DNA of 64,000 bases from an uncultured Bacteroidales bacterium (GTDB taxonomy: Bacteria; Bacteroidota; Bacteroidia; Bacteroidales; Paludibacteraceae). The notes under the pieces are model-generated. The model saw only the letters and a list, made by a program, of their open reading frames with translations. It searched no databases and was not told the DNA's origin. Positions 49,972 to 58,700 of the stretch are shown piece by piece. The stretch's first letter is position 1; the number at the start of each line of letters is the position of its first letter. The stretch lies in NCBI GenBank assembly GCA_934716995.1, contig CAKUYO010000001.1, positions 158,894 to 222,893 of the forward strand. Reading direction: 5' to 3'. The translations under genes were made by a program, and so were the position numbers.

Positions 49972-51921
49972 ATGAAAGCAAAATATATAATATACGGCGT
50001 TTTGGCATTGGCGTTGGCAGGTTGCGAAAAAGATTTCTTCGATACCAACTCGCCATCAGCCATGGATGAGTCGGTATTCAAATCAACAGAGATGACTGCC
50101 CAAGCAGTAGGGGCGATATATGACACTTTCGGCGAAGACAAGTCGTTCCGCAACCGTCTGTGCGGCGGCTATGTAGCCATCAACACCGACATCGAGCACA
50201 GCAGCAAATCGGAGGATAAAGACTGGGCGGCTTATTGTACCAGCAAGGGAACAGGCGACTTGTCCACCTCTAACGGAAAAGATCCGTGGGCATACCTCAA
50301 CTCCGCCATTGAGCGTTGCAACGTAGTGGCAGAGGGTATCCGTACCTATTCCGATACCACCAACAGCACATTCCGCTACCTGCTCGGCGAAACGCTTACG
50401 TTGCGTGCGTTCTGCTACCTCGAGATGATAAAACTCTGGGGCGATGTTCCCGCTTGCTTCAAGCCCTTCGACGGCAAGGACATCAACGACCTATATGTGG
50501 ACAAAGCCGACCGCAATGTCATCTATGAGCAACTGCGGCTTGACCTGAAAGAGGCAGCCGAACTGATGCCATGGTCGGAATCCTGTCCCGGAACGGCAGC
50601 CAACTACACCGGCCGCCCGAGCAAGGCATTGGCTTATGGTCTGCTGGCACGTATGGATATGATGTACGCCGGTCTGGCTATGCGTCCCAACACGTTCACC
50701 CAAGGCGGTACCAAAGACTGCTCCGTACAATACAATGTAAAGGATGCCGACAAACGCAAAGAACTCTATCAAGAGGCGGTCTGGGCTTGCGCACAGATCA
50801 TCAAGAAAGAAGACAACAAACTGCAAGACAGTTTCGAGCAGGTATGGCGCGACCTCTGTGCCGACAAAACCAACTATGCCGAGTCGGAGTTTATCTGGGC
50901 ATTGCCGTTCCTCAACGGTGCACGCGGTCAGGTACTCTCGCTTACCGGTCTGAAGATTGCCGACCGTGTTCCCGGACATTTGGTGAACACCGTTTCTTAC
51001 GGTGACGGCAACAAAGAGAACACCAAGACGCAATCCATGATTGAGATTGTACCTACTTTCTATTTCAAATATGACAAAGCCGATCTGCGCCGCGATGTAA
51101 CCATATGTCCCTTTGCATGGGACTACGACAACGGTTCAGGCGTGAGCAGCGATGCCGCGGCTTGCTTCCCGGACACACCCGCCAAAGACAAGAAACTCTA
51201 CCAGAAATTAGCGGATGCTTCGTCAATGCACTTGGGTAAACTGCGTGTGGAGTGGATGACACGCGAGTACTCGAGCAATGAGGACTGCATAGATATGCCC
51301 GTTCTCCGCTATGCCGACATTCTGCTGATGTTCGCCGAGGCGGCTATCGGTTCCAAAGAGGGCAATGCTCCGGATAATCTCTACGAGCTGAATGCACAGG
51401 AGCAGTTCGACAAGATACGCACTCGCGCAGGCTTGGCATCCAAACCACTCACTTTCGAGGCTATTGCGGACGAGCGCGCGTTTGAGTTCTGCGGTGAAAA
51501 TATCCGCAAATATGACCTGATGCGCTGGGGACTGCTCAAGACATCTTTGGAGAATACGATGAAAGATCTGGCGGATTTGCAAGCAGGAAACGGTAAGTAT
51601 GCCGGACGCTGCGACTCTGTTTACTTCAAGTATCGCAAAGACAACTCGTTTGCCAAGTCGGGCGATGCATACGTGTTTGACAAGTTTGTCGGTCTGAACT
51701 TGGGCGACAGCCGACCTGCCGAATTTGACAAAGCACAAGGCTGGGTAGCCAAAGCATTCTATGTAAAGACCAGCGATGATGCGGTTACCGAATATCTCGC
51801 ACCGGACAAATACTATCTCTATAAGGAAGGTACTGACATTGATATGCACCAATACTGGCCTATCTTCGATGTAAACGTCAGTGCTTCCAATGGCACACTC
51901 TGGAATGACTATTTATATTAA
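49972..51921 (+). CDS. SusD-like lipoprotein of the pectin PUL
   Basis: A 649-residue outer-membrane lipoprotein (KYIIYGVLALALAGC, lipobox LAGC) with the SusD fold: ETLTLRAFCYLEMIKLWGDV, VLRYADILLMFAEAAIGSKE and ENIRKYDLMRWGLLKT. It contains an extended C-terminal region (~560-649, LAPDKYYLYKEGTDIDMHQY). Its stop overlaps the start of the lyase gene by 17 bp, so translation is probably coupled. Confidence 0.94.
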   Translation: MKAKYIIYGVLALALAGCEKDFFDTNSPSAMDESVFKSTEMTAQAVGAIYDTFGEDKSFRNRLCGGYVAINTDIEHSSKSEDKDWAAYCTSKGTGDLSTSNGKDPWAYLNSAIERCNVVAEGIRTYSDTTNSTFRYLLGETLTLRAFCYLEMIKLWGDVPACFKPFDGKDINDLYVDKADRNVIYEQLRLDLKEAAELMPWSESCPGTAANYTGRPSKALAYGLLARMDMMYAGLAMRPNTFTQGGTKDCSVQYNVKDADKRKELYQEAVWACAQIIKKEDNKLQDSFEQVWRDLCADKTNYAESEFIWALPFLNGARGQVLSLTGLKIADRVPGHLVNTVSYGDGNKENTKTQSMIEIVPTFYFKYDKADLRRDVTICPFAWDYDNGSGVSSDAAACFPDTPAKDKKLYQKLADASSMHLGKLRVEWMTREYSSNEDCIDMPVLRYADILLMFAEAAIGSKEGNAPDNLYELNAQEQFDKIRTRAGLASKPLTFEAIADERAFEFCGENIRKYDLMRWGLLKTSLENTMKDLADLQAGNGKYAGRCDSVYFKYRKDNSFAKSGDAYVFDKFVGLNLGDSRPAEFDKAQGWVAKAFYVKTSDDAVTEYLAPDKYYLYKEGTDIDMHQYWPIFDVNVSASNGTLWNDYLY

Positions 51922-53320
51922 GCAATACTTGTTCTGTATGTTCTTCGCCCTCTGCTGTACCGCGTGCGGCGGTGGCGAAGAACCTGCCGTTACCCCCACC
52001 CAGACGCCGGCTTTCCCCGGTGCGGAAGGCGGTGGCAAGTACACCACGGGCGGACGTGGCGGTGTAGTACTGCACGTGACCAACCTCAGCGACGACCCTA
52101 ACGATGCCGGTTCGTTGCGCCATGCGGTCAATCTGGCAGGCACACGCACCATTGTCTTTGATGTATCGGGCACGATTCACCTCAAAAGCCAGTTGAATAT
52201 CGCCAACGGCTCGCTTACCATTGCAGGACAAACCGCACCGGGCGATGGTATATGCATAGCAGGTTATCCCGTAGAAATCAAGTGCAGCAACGTCATTGTC
52301 CGTTTCCTGCGTTTCCGAATGGGAGACCAAAACAAAGTAGAGGGAGACGCCCTTACCGTCCGCGGACGGAAGAACATCATTATCGACCACTGCTCGTTCT
52401 CGTGGAGTACCGACGAGTGTGTCAGTTGCTATGGCAATACCGGTTTTACACTCCAGTATTGTTTTATCACCGAGTCGCTCCGCCGTTCCGTCCACGTCAA
52501 AGGAAACCACGGCTACGGCGGTATATGGGGCGGAACGAATGCCACGTTCCATCATAACCTGCTCGCCCACCACGACTCGCGCAACCCGCGCTTCGACCAC
52601 TCGTATGTGGACAACCACTGTTTCGGACCGCTTGACTATGTAAACAATGTGGTCTATAACTGGGGCGGCAACTCGTCTTACGGAGGAGAGGGAATTGACC
52701 AACCGCGACAGATCAATATGGTTGCCAACTACTACAAACCCGGTCCTGCCACCTCCAAAAAGACCCGCCTGCTCGACCCGACCGTTTCCTGTCCCTATTG
52801 CTCGGAAATAGGCACACTCATTCCTGCCAAGTTCTATCTGAAAAACAACTATATGTATGGCTCAGAAACCGTTACCAACGACAACTGGCAGGGCTCTACC
52901 GTAAAAACCGACAACGTAAAAGCAAAAAACCGTTGGACAACGGGGCTTACGGCTCTGACTACGGAGCAGACCGCCGAACAGGCTTTCGAGACCGTCCTTG
53001 CCAAAGCGGGTTGCTCGCTTCGCCGTGATGCCATTGATACCCGTATTGCCAACGAGGTACGCAACGGAACAGCCTCGTGCAAAGGCTCCAACGGCTCCAC
53101 GGGCGGACTGATTGACTCTCCTCAAGATACCGGCGGCTATATCGAATACTCCTCAGGAACAGCCCTCAAGGACACCGACCGGGACGGTATGCCCGACGAA
53201 TGGGAAACAGCACACGGCTTGGATCCAAACGCTTCATCCGACGGCAAAGCCACTACCCTGCAAGCCCCGTACACCAACCTCGAAGTCTATCTCAACAGTC
53301 TGGTACAGGATTTGTACTAA
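51905..53320 (+). CDS. Pectate lyase, PL1-type, lipoprotein
   Basis: A 471-residue enzyme. The start at 51905 gives MTIYIKQYLFCMFFALCCTA followed by Cys, a lipoprotein signal. The beta-helix has AFPGAEGGGKYTTGGRGG, TIVFDVSGTI, LTIAGQTAPGDGI, RFLRFRMGD and IIIDHCSFSWSTDECVSCYG, then HHNLLAHHDSRNPRFD with the catalytic-type Arg. A calcium-binding type DTDRDGMPDEWETAHGLDPN lies near the end. It cleaves polygalacturonate by beta-elimination, probably at the cell surface. An upstream ATG at 51881 is also in frame. Confidence 0.92.
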   Translation: MTIYIKQYLFCMFFALCCTACGGGEEPAVTPTQTPAFPGAEGGGKYTTGGRGGVVLHVTNLSDDPNDAGSLRHAVNLAGTRTIVFDVSGTIHLKSQLNIANGSLTIAGQTAPGDGICIAGYPVEIKCSNVIVRFLRFRMGDQNKVEGDALTVRGRKNIIIDHCSFSWSTDECVSCYGNTGFTLQYCFITESLRRSVHVKGNHGYGGIWGGTNATFHHNLLAHHDSRNPRFDHSYVDNHCFGPLDYVNNVVYNWGGNSSYGGEGIDQPRQINMVANYYKPGPATSKKTRLLDPTVSCPYCSEIGTLIPAKFYLKNNYMYGSETVTNDNWQGSTVKTDNVKAKNRWTTGLTALTTEQTAEQAFETVLAKAGCSLRRDAIDTRIANEVRNGTASCKGSNGSTGGLIDSPQDTGGYIEYSSGTALKDTDRDGMPDEWETAHGLDPNASSDGKATTLQAPYTNLEVYLNSLVQDLY

Positions 53321-53476
53321 CCGTATGCCTGCTTCGTGTTATCAGGAGTAGGTGATTCGTGGGTGATTCGTTATAGGATAGGCTTAGGTTGGAGATATGT
53401 CAAAAGACTATCCAACCGTCAACCACCCGTCATCCACTTGGCTATATATACTATATATATTAACTGTTCTTTGAAT

Positions 53477-54985
53477 ATGAAACGCCTTTTCTCATTATTC
53501 GCTTGTGCATTGTGCATTGTGCATTGTGCATTGCTATCGGCTAACCCGTACGCCGACTACTATACCAATCTCCCTGTGGAGATGCAACAGGTACAGCCCG
53601 TGGCATTCCGCAATGTAGAGGTGAATATCGCCAATGTAGGTGCCGTAGCAGACGGAAAAACCAATGTGGGCGACATCATCAACAAGGTCATCAAGAAAGT
53701 ATCCAAGCAGGGCGGCGGGCATATCATTATTCCCGCAGGCATATGGCTCACAGGACCGATACGCCTGTACAGCAACATCGACCTGCACCTCGAAGACGGG
53801 GCTACCCTGCTCTTCTCCACCGACAAAGAACTCTATGTGCAGAAATCGGATTCTCTCCGCGACGGCTCGAAGAAATGCAATGCCTGCGTCTATGGTTCCA
53901 AACTCGAGAACGTGGCTATCACGGGCAACGGCACTCTGGACGGACAAGGATTCTACTGGCGCCCTATCAAAGAGAAAAAGATTAAAAAGACCGACCCGCA
54001 AGTATGGGAAGAGGCACTGGCTATGGGCGGTACGCTCCGTCCAGACGACAAGAAACACTCTATCTGGTATCCCTATAACCTCAACAAAGAACTCGGTATC
54101 CCCAATATCGCTTCCGACGCGATCACACAGGAGAAGATGCGCCCGCACTTAGTGAACATCACCGACTCGAAAAACGTACTCATTCAGGGCGTTACGCTGC
54201 TCAACTCGCCCAAGTTCCACCTCGTGCCGACGCGCGTGCAGAACCTGATTATCGACGGTATCACTATCCGCTGCCCGTGGTGGGCACAGAACGGCGACGC
54301 TATGGATCCGGGCAACGTACAGACGGGGCTGATTGTGAACTGCAATATCAGTTGCGGCGATGACGGTATCTGTATGAAAGGCGGTGTCGGGCAGAAAGGT
54401 GTGGATGCCGGTCCGCAATCGGATATACTGATTATGAACGATACGGTCTATCGGGCGCACGGCGGGTTCGTCATCGGTTCGGAATACTCGGGCGGTATGC
54501 AGCGTATCGTAGTGCGCAACTGTGTGTTTGACGGCACCGACATCGGTTTCCGCTTCAAGTCCGCTCCCGGGCGCGGCGGCTGGTGCAAAGACATCTATTG
54601 CACCGACAACGTAGTGCGCAATATCCGCGAGGACGTAATCTATATTGAGTCGGGCTATGCCGACCGCGGCGCGGGCGTAAGTGCCACCGACAAAGACAAG
54701 AAAGATGCTTTCTTCCCCGACTGGAGCAATATCACTTTCCGCAATATCACCGGTGCCGTGGCAGAGAACGTGGTAAATATCACCGGTATGAAAGGTATGC
54801 CTGTACACGATCTCGTGTTTGACAACATCACCATCTATGGTGTCAGCGATACGGGTGTAAAGTTGGACTATGCGGAGAAACTCACATTCACCCATTGCAG
54901 TTTCCGTACCCGTCCGGGCAACGAGTTCGACATCAAGCACTCCAACCAAATACTATTCAACGGCAAAGACCCGCTGACAGAGTAA
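53477..54985 (+). CDS. Polygalacturonase, GH28
   Basis: A 502-residue periplasmic hydrolase of homogalacturonan. GH28 motifs: QNGDAMDPGN (Asp), SCGDDGICMKGG (Asp-Asp), YRAHGGFVIGSEYSGG (His-Gly) and IGFRFKSAPGRGG (Arg-x-Lys). ATG 53477 is chosen since it starts a signal peptide; its hydrophobic core CALCIVHCAL is encoded by four copies of TGTGCAT (53504-53533), the same heptamer that fills spacers elsewhere. It is the last gene of the pectin PUL, 157 bp after the lyase. Confidence 0.92.
   Translation: MKRLFSLFACALCIVHCALLSANPYADYYTNLPVEMQQVQPVAFRNVEVNIANVGAVADGKTNVGDIINKVIKKVSKQGGGHIIIPAGIWLTGPIRLYSNIDLHLEDGATLLFSTDKELYVQKSDSLRDGSKKCNACVYGSKLENVAITGNGTLDGQGFYWRPIKEKKIKKTDPQVWEEALAMGGTLRPDDKKHSIWYPYNLNKELGIPNIASDAITQEKMRPHLVNITDSKNVLIQGVTLLNSPKFHLVPTRVQNLIIDGITIRCPWWAQNGDAMDPGNVQTGLIVNCNISCGDDGICMKGGVGQKGVDAGPQSDILIMNDTVYRAHGGFVIGSEYSGGMQRIVVRNCVFDGTDIGFRFKSAPGRGGWCKDIYCTDNVVRNIREDVIYIESGYADRGAGVSATDKDKKDAFFPDWSNITFRNITGAVAENVVNITGMKGMPVHDLVFDNITIYGVSDTGVKLDYAEKLTFTHCSFRTRPGNEFDIKHSNQILFNGKDPLTE
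53504..53533. repeat. TGTGCAT heptamer array inside the GH28 signal peptide
   Basis: Four tandem perfect copies of TGTGCAT, read in frame as part of the signal-peptide core. Three units equal seven codons, so gain or loss of single units would shift the frame. Confidence 0.85.
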
Positions 54986-55087
54986 GAAGACAACTCTCAA
55001 CCAACAATTCTCCTACTTTCCCACTGCTTTCAACCCTCAACTTTCAACTCTCAACTAAAAAAAATACACATATTCTGTCAAAATCTG

Positions 55088-55119
55088 TTTGCCCAATTGA
55101 CATATTTGCACTACTTTTG
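55088..55119 (+). promoter_or_regulatory. Bacteroidota promoter of the gene at 55186
   Basis: TTTG (55088-55091), 20 bp, TACTTTTG (55112-55119). Confidence 0.75.
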
Positions 55120-55185
55120 CACCGTCAATCGGAAACGAAATAAAGACCGAATATTTTACATTAACCACATAAAAACAAACACATT

Positions 55186-55878
55186 ATGAAGAAAATCTTC
55201 TTTTTCGCCGCTGCCCTCGTTGCAGCAGCAACCATCAACGCAGAGACCTATGATTTCTCGAAGTATGCTACCGAGGCAGATTGGGTTGTAACTGATGCAA
55301 CCAAGAATGCAACGGAAACCAAGGAGGACAAATTAGTGTATGACATCACCGGTGGTGTAGAAGCTGTCGTATCTCCCAAAGGCGCAGAGAATATCCAATT
55401 CACTATCAAAAATGGTTCCGATAAGGGAAAAGCATTCAATATCAACTTGGGCAATAGTTTCGAGTTCGGTGGCAAGAACGGTATCATCAAACTCTCGGGT
55501 GTTCAAGTAGGCACAAGCATCAAGTTGGTTGTAGCCGCTAAGGGTAGTACTGCTGCTGACTTTGCAGACGCAGCCGGTGTATATCCGAAGGGTGCCATTG
55601 CTGTTTCTACAGACCTTACTTGCCCCGCTAAAGGTTCTGAAGGTGCAGACGAGAAAGGTTATGTTTGGAAAACCTTGGAGTATCAAGCAACATCCGGCAA
55701 TGTAGAAATCAAAGAGTTTGCAGCCGGTTATCGTATTTCTTCGCTGACCATCGGTGGTACAACCGCCATTGACAACACCGCTGTAGAGGCTAAGGCTACC
55801 AAGTATATGGAGAATGGTGCGCTCGTTATCGTCAAGAACGGCGTTAAATACAATGCCCTCGGTGCTGTGATTGAGTAA
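55186..55878 (+). CDS. Small exported beta-rich protein with a conserved C-terminal tail
   Basis: A 230-residue protein with a signal peptide (MKKIFFFAAALVAAATINAE), a beta-rich body (TYDFSKYATEADWVVTDATK; IIKLSGVQVGTSIKLVVAAK; EIKEFAAGYRISSLTIGG) and a tail KYMENGALVIVKNGVKYNAL that resembles the end of the protein at 33802-36285. Such tails are common on exported Bacteroidales proteins and may be sorting or anchoring signals (inference). Codons are more AT-rich than in the neighbouring PUL. It has its own promoter and terminator. Binding partner or enzyme role unknown. Confidence 0.8.
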   Translation: MKKIFFFAAALVAAATINAETYDFSKYATEADWVVTDATKNATETKEDKLVYDITGGVEAVVSPKGAENIQFTIKNGSDKGKAFNINLGNSFEFGGKNGIIKLSGVQVGTSIKLVVAAKGSTAADFADAAGVYPKGAIAVSTDLTCPAKGSEGADEKGYVWKTLEYQATSGNVEIKEFAAGYRISSLTIGGTTAIDNTAVEAKATKYMENGALVIVKNGVKYNALGAVIE

Positions 55879-55932
55879 TATCAAATAAAGATAGAGATAG
55901 TATCGTGTAAAAGAACACACAATACGCATAAT

Positions 55933-55968
55933 AAATCCCGCTTGGTTGCAAAATCAAGCGGGATTTTT
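55933..55968 (+). terminator. Rho-independent terminator of the gene at 55186
   Basis: AAATCCCGCTTG (55933-55944) pairs perfectly with CAAGCGGGATTT (55955-55966), followed by T residues. Confidence 0.9.
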
Positions 55969-56009
55969 GTATCTCATAGTGCCATAAAAATGGGTACTAA
56001 AAAGAAAAA

Positions 56010-56039
56010 GTCCTTAAGGTCTTTCGCGACCTTAAGGAC
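56010..56039. repeat. Perfect 12 bp stem-loop made of CCTTAAGGT repeats
   Basis: GTCCTTAAGGTC-TTTCGC-GACCTTAAGGAC; the AAGGTCTTT family occurs unpaired at 14362-14403, 20850-20870 and 23672-23718. Confidence 0.7.
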
Positions 56040-56075
56040 CTTAGGGACTCTAATGTCTTTAATGACCTCTATAAT

Positions 56076-56147
56076 AAAAAAAAAGAGGATTGTCTCACGA
56101 CAACCCAATCTTTTTACTTAACCTTAAATCTAATACCATGAAAAACA
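56076..56147 (-). ncRNA. Candidate small RNA (~72 nt) with own promoter and terminator
   Basis: A full-consensus minus-strand promoter (TTTG 56184-56181, 20 bp, TACTTTTG 56160-56153) reads into ~70 bp ending in GGGTTGTC-GTGA-GACAATCC and a run of nine T on the minus strand. The only reading frame inside is 14 codons (MVLDLRLSKKIGLS). No annotated gene lies downstream. The hairpin also ends with TTTTT on the plus strand, so a plain bidirectional terminator is the alternative. Confidence 0.45.
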
Positions 56148-56152
56148 CGATG

Positions 56153-56184
56153 CAAAAGTACGGTATATTTTTGATATAGCCAAA
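56153..56184 (-). promoter_or_regulatory. Bacteroidota promoter of the candidate small RNA
   Basis: Both boxes match the consensus with the 20 bp spacing seen at the other promoters of the window. Confidence 0.6.
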
Positions 56185-56380
56185 TAAAATAGCAAGAAAA
56201 TGTGTTTTATAGCATATTTTTGTAAATTTTGCAAGGTACAGTTTGCAAAACATAGGCATAATAAGTCCGATTAGACCAATATGACTCATTGGACTAATGG
56301 GCTAAATTCGTGTATTGAAATAGCACTCGGAAACTACAAAAGTAAAAAAGTTTCCATCCGAGCACCCATTTTGGCACGTG

Positions 56381-56395
56381 TGGCACGTTTATTGT
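56381..56395 (+). promoter_or_regulatory. Near-consensus sigma-54 promoter before the efflux cluster
   Basis: TGGCACG-TTTA-TTGT agrees with TGGCACGnnnnTTGC at all fixed positions but the last. It lies 67 bp before the TetR gene start. A second TTGGCACG half-site is directly upstream (56371-56378). Confidence 0.6.
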
Positions 56396-56462
56396 AAAGG
56401 CATACGCAGACTGCTTGCGCTGTGGGAAAACAAACCGCCGCGCTGTTAGGTTTAGATTAGAT

Positions 56463-57044
56463 ATGTGTGGCAACCAACGGGAAAATATAGTTCAGTTTGC
56501 TGTAAAGAAAATGCGAGAAGTGGGAATACGCTCACTGAGCATTGATGATATTTGCCGCGAATTAGGTATATCGAAAAAGACATTCTACGTATATTTCGAG
56601 TCGAAAGATCAGTTGGTAAGCGAAATGCTAACCCTGCATGAGCAGAAAATGGAACGCAGTATGCTGCGTGAAGTGGAAGGCAAAAGCACGACGCAGATAC
56701 TACAGGAATGGGGTGCGATGGCAAAGAAAAACGAGAAAGACTTTGAGCAGCCGCCTCCAATTATGTACGACCTGCAGAAGTATTATCCAAACCTGTTTGT
56801 ACAGCACAAAGAGCACCTGTGCCAGATGATGTACCGCAATCTGAAGCGGTTTATCCAGAAAGGACAAAGCGAAGGTGTTTTCCGCAAGGATATGGATGCC
56901 GATGTAACGGCACAATTTTTCTCCTACACCCACTATACCATTATGGAGACAATGCAAAACTACCCCAAACGCCGCAGCGAAATGATACGGATAGCCAAAC
57001 AGGGAATGGACATAATGGTAAGGGGAATACTTAACAATGCATAA
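56463..57044 (+). CDS. TetR family transcriptional regulator
   Basis: A 193-residue repressor-type protein. The N-terminal helix-turn-helix is SIDDICRELGISKKTFYVYF followed by ESKDQLVSEML; the C-terminal ligand domain has no recognisable specificity motif. ATG 56463 gives the usual spacing to the HTH. As first gene before tolC, membrane-fusion and RND genes on the same strand, it probably represses the pump and is released by a pump substrate (inference). The spacer to tolC consists of TAATGCA repeats. Confidence 0.92.
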   Translation: MCGNQRENIVQFAVKKMREVGIRSLSIDDICRELGISKKTFYVYFESKDQLVSEMLTLHEQKMERSMLREVEGKSTTQILQEWGAMAKKNEKDFEQPPPIMYDLQKYYPNLFVQHKEHLCQMMYRNLKRFIQKGQSEGVFRKDMDADVTAQFFSYTHYTIMETMQNYPKRRSEMIRIAKQGMDIMVRGILNNA

Positions 57045-57126
57045 TGCATAATGCATAATGTACAATGCACAATGCATAATGCGTAATGGAACTACTACGA
57101 TAATTAATATATAAGGTATAAAAAAG

Positions 57127-58455
57127 ATGAAAAAACTAATTTCACTTATGGCGGCTGCGCTGGTGATCAGCACGAGTGCCATAGCAGAAGACCACGTGAT
57201 GGCGGCAACCAAGAAGGCGCCGCAGCGTGATGTGCCTGCCGAGTTGAGCCTGAGTGTGGCCGAGGCGCAGGATTATGCGGTGAAAGCCAACCGCTCGTTG
57301 CGCAATGCGGATCTGGCGGTACAGCAGGCGTATGCGCAACGCTGGCAGACCATTGCCGCAATGCTGCCGCAGGTTGACGCTTCGTGGGCGTACAGTTCGA
57401 TGTGCGGGTACAAAATGGATTTCCAGGGTATGGAGATTGCCATGCCGGACTACTCGACTACAGGCGTAAAGGCTTCGGTAGGTATCAGCGGGCAAGCCAT
57501 TGCAGGTGCCGTACTGAACACGATTGCCATTGATATGCAGAAAATTGCGCTGGAGCAGTCGGAGGACGATCTGCGTGCCAACGTGAAGACTTCGTATGCC
57601 TCGGTGCTGGTATTGCAGGACGTAGTGGCATTGCTCGATTCGTCGTTGCTGAACGTGGAGAAACTCGCCGAGATGACCCAACGCTCGGTAGATGTAGGTG
57701 CGGCAGAGCAGACATCGGCAGACCAGATTATGGTGCGTGTGAACACGCTGCGCAACAACATCAACTCCAACAAGCGCTCCACGCAGTTGGCTTTGAACTC
57801 GCTGAAAGTGCTGCTTGACGTACCCGTCGAGACCGAACTGACACTCACCTCCACACTGGACGACATGCTCTCGGCAGAGGCTGTTCTCAATCTGCTGGGA
57901 GAGGATTTTATCCCGCAGAACAACCTCAACTACCAGACATTGGTCAAGAACGTGGATTTGGCAAAAGCCAACGTACACATGGCAGGCTGGGCATACGGTC
58001 CTACGGTAGGCGTAGGCTACCAATACAGCAACCAGCACTACTATGCGGAGGGCGGTTTCCGTATGACCCCGCCTCATGCCGTGAGTGTAAGTGTGTCGAT
58101 GCCGCTTTGGTCGTCGGGCAAACGTGCCGCAGGTGTAACAGAGAAAAAGATTGCGCTTGAGTCGGCTCGCAATACGCTTGCCGAGACGGCAGACAATCTC
58201 GGCATACAGAACCAGCAGTTGCGTTTCAACCTCCAGAACGCCTTTGAGACCTATATGGTGGAGAAAGAGAATATGGAAGTAACACAGCGCGTGTTCCAAT
58301 CGACCACCAACAAGTACAACTACGGTGCCACCAGCAACCTCGAACTGGTAAACGCCAGCAACGATGTAATTTCGGCACAATCGACCTACGTACAGGCGGT
58401 GCTGACTTTGGTAAACGCCGAAGCAGATCTTGAAAAATTCTTAAACAACAAGTAG
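57127..58455 (+). CDS. TolC-like outer-membrane efflux channel
   Basis: A 442-residue OEP-family protein with a signal peptide (MKKLISLMAAALVISTSAIA) and two repeats of the alpha-barrel/beta-barrel unit (LSLSVAEAQDYAVKANRSLR; LNYQTLVKNVDLAKANVHMA). YNYGATSNLELVNASNDVIS is the typical C-terminal helix. It forms the outer-membrane exit for the RND pump encoded downstream. It is placed before the adaptor gene, separated by 245 bp that hold a MITE. Confidence 0.94.
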   Translation: MKKLISLMAAALVISTSAIAEDHVMAATKKAPQRDVPAELSLSVAEAQDYAVKANRSLRNADLAVQQAYAQRWQTIAAMLPQVDASWAYSSMCGYKMDFQGMEIAMPDYSTTGVKASVGISGQAIAGAVLNTIAIDMQKIALEQSEDDLRANVKTSYASVLVLQDVVALLDSSLLNVEKLAEMTQRSVDVGAAEQTSADQIMVRVNTLRNNINSNKRSTQLALNSLKVLLDVPVETELTLTSTLDDMLSAEAVLNLLGEDFIPQNNLNYQTLVKNVDLAKANVHMAGWAYGPTVGVGYQYSNQHYYAEGGFRMTPPHAVSVSVSMPLWSSGKRAAGVTEKKIALESARNTLAETADNLGIQNQQLRFNLQNAFETYMVEKENMEVTQRVFQSTTNKYNYGATSNLELVNASNDVISAQSTYVQAVLTLVNAEADLEKFLNNK

Positions 58456-58531
58456 CCTATCCACAGCCTAAGGGTAGCGTATCCTATGCGCATCCTATGC
58501 TGATTGATACAATAATGGTTATATTAAAATA

Positions 58532-58673
58532 ACGTAAGTTCGGATAAAGACTCCTATGCCGCAAAGCGGCAAGAAATCTAAGTAAATCTTTGATTTTACA
58601 TCCATAAATTGCCATAAATCTTATCGCCTACGGCGGCAAAGTAAGACAATTTTGCTTATATCGAACTGACGTC
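58532..58673. mobile_element. MITE-like element, copy B (between tolC and adaptor gene)
   Basis: Left end ACGTAAGTTCGGATAA, right end TTATATCGAACTGACGTC; flanked by AAAATA on both sides (58526-58531, 58674-58679). About 142 bp, closely similar in its interior to copies A and C (TGCCGCAAAGCGGCAAGAAA; CGCCTACGGCGG). Confidence 0.8.
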
Positions 58674-58700
58674 AAAATAGAATAAAAACAAAAAAGATAT

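Larger units (their letters stand above)
55879..56462. other. Gene-poor region before the efflux cluster
   Basis: 584 bp holding the terminator of the preceding gene, a perfect hairpin of 9 bp repeats (56010-56039), a candidate small RNA on the minus strand (56076-56147) and a sigma-54-type promoter (56381-56395). Confidence 0.65.
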
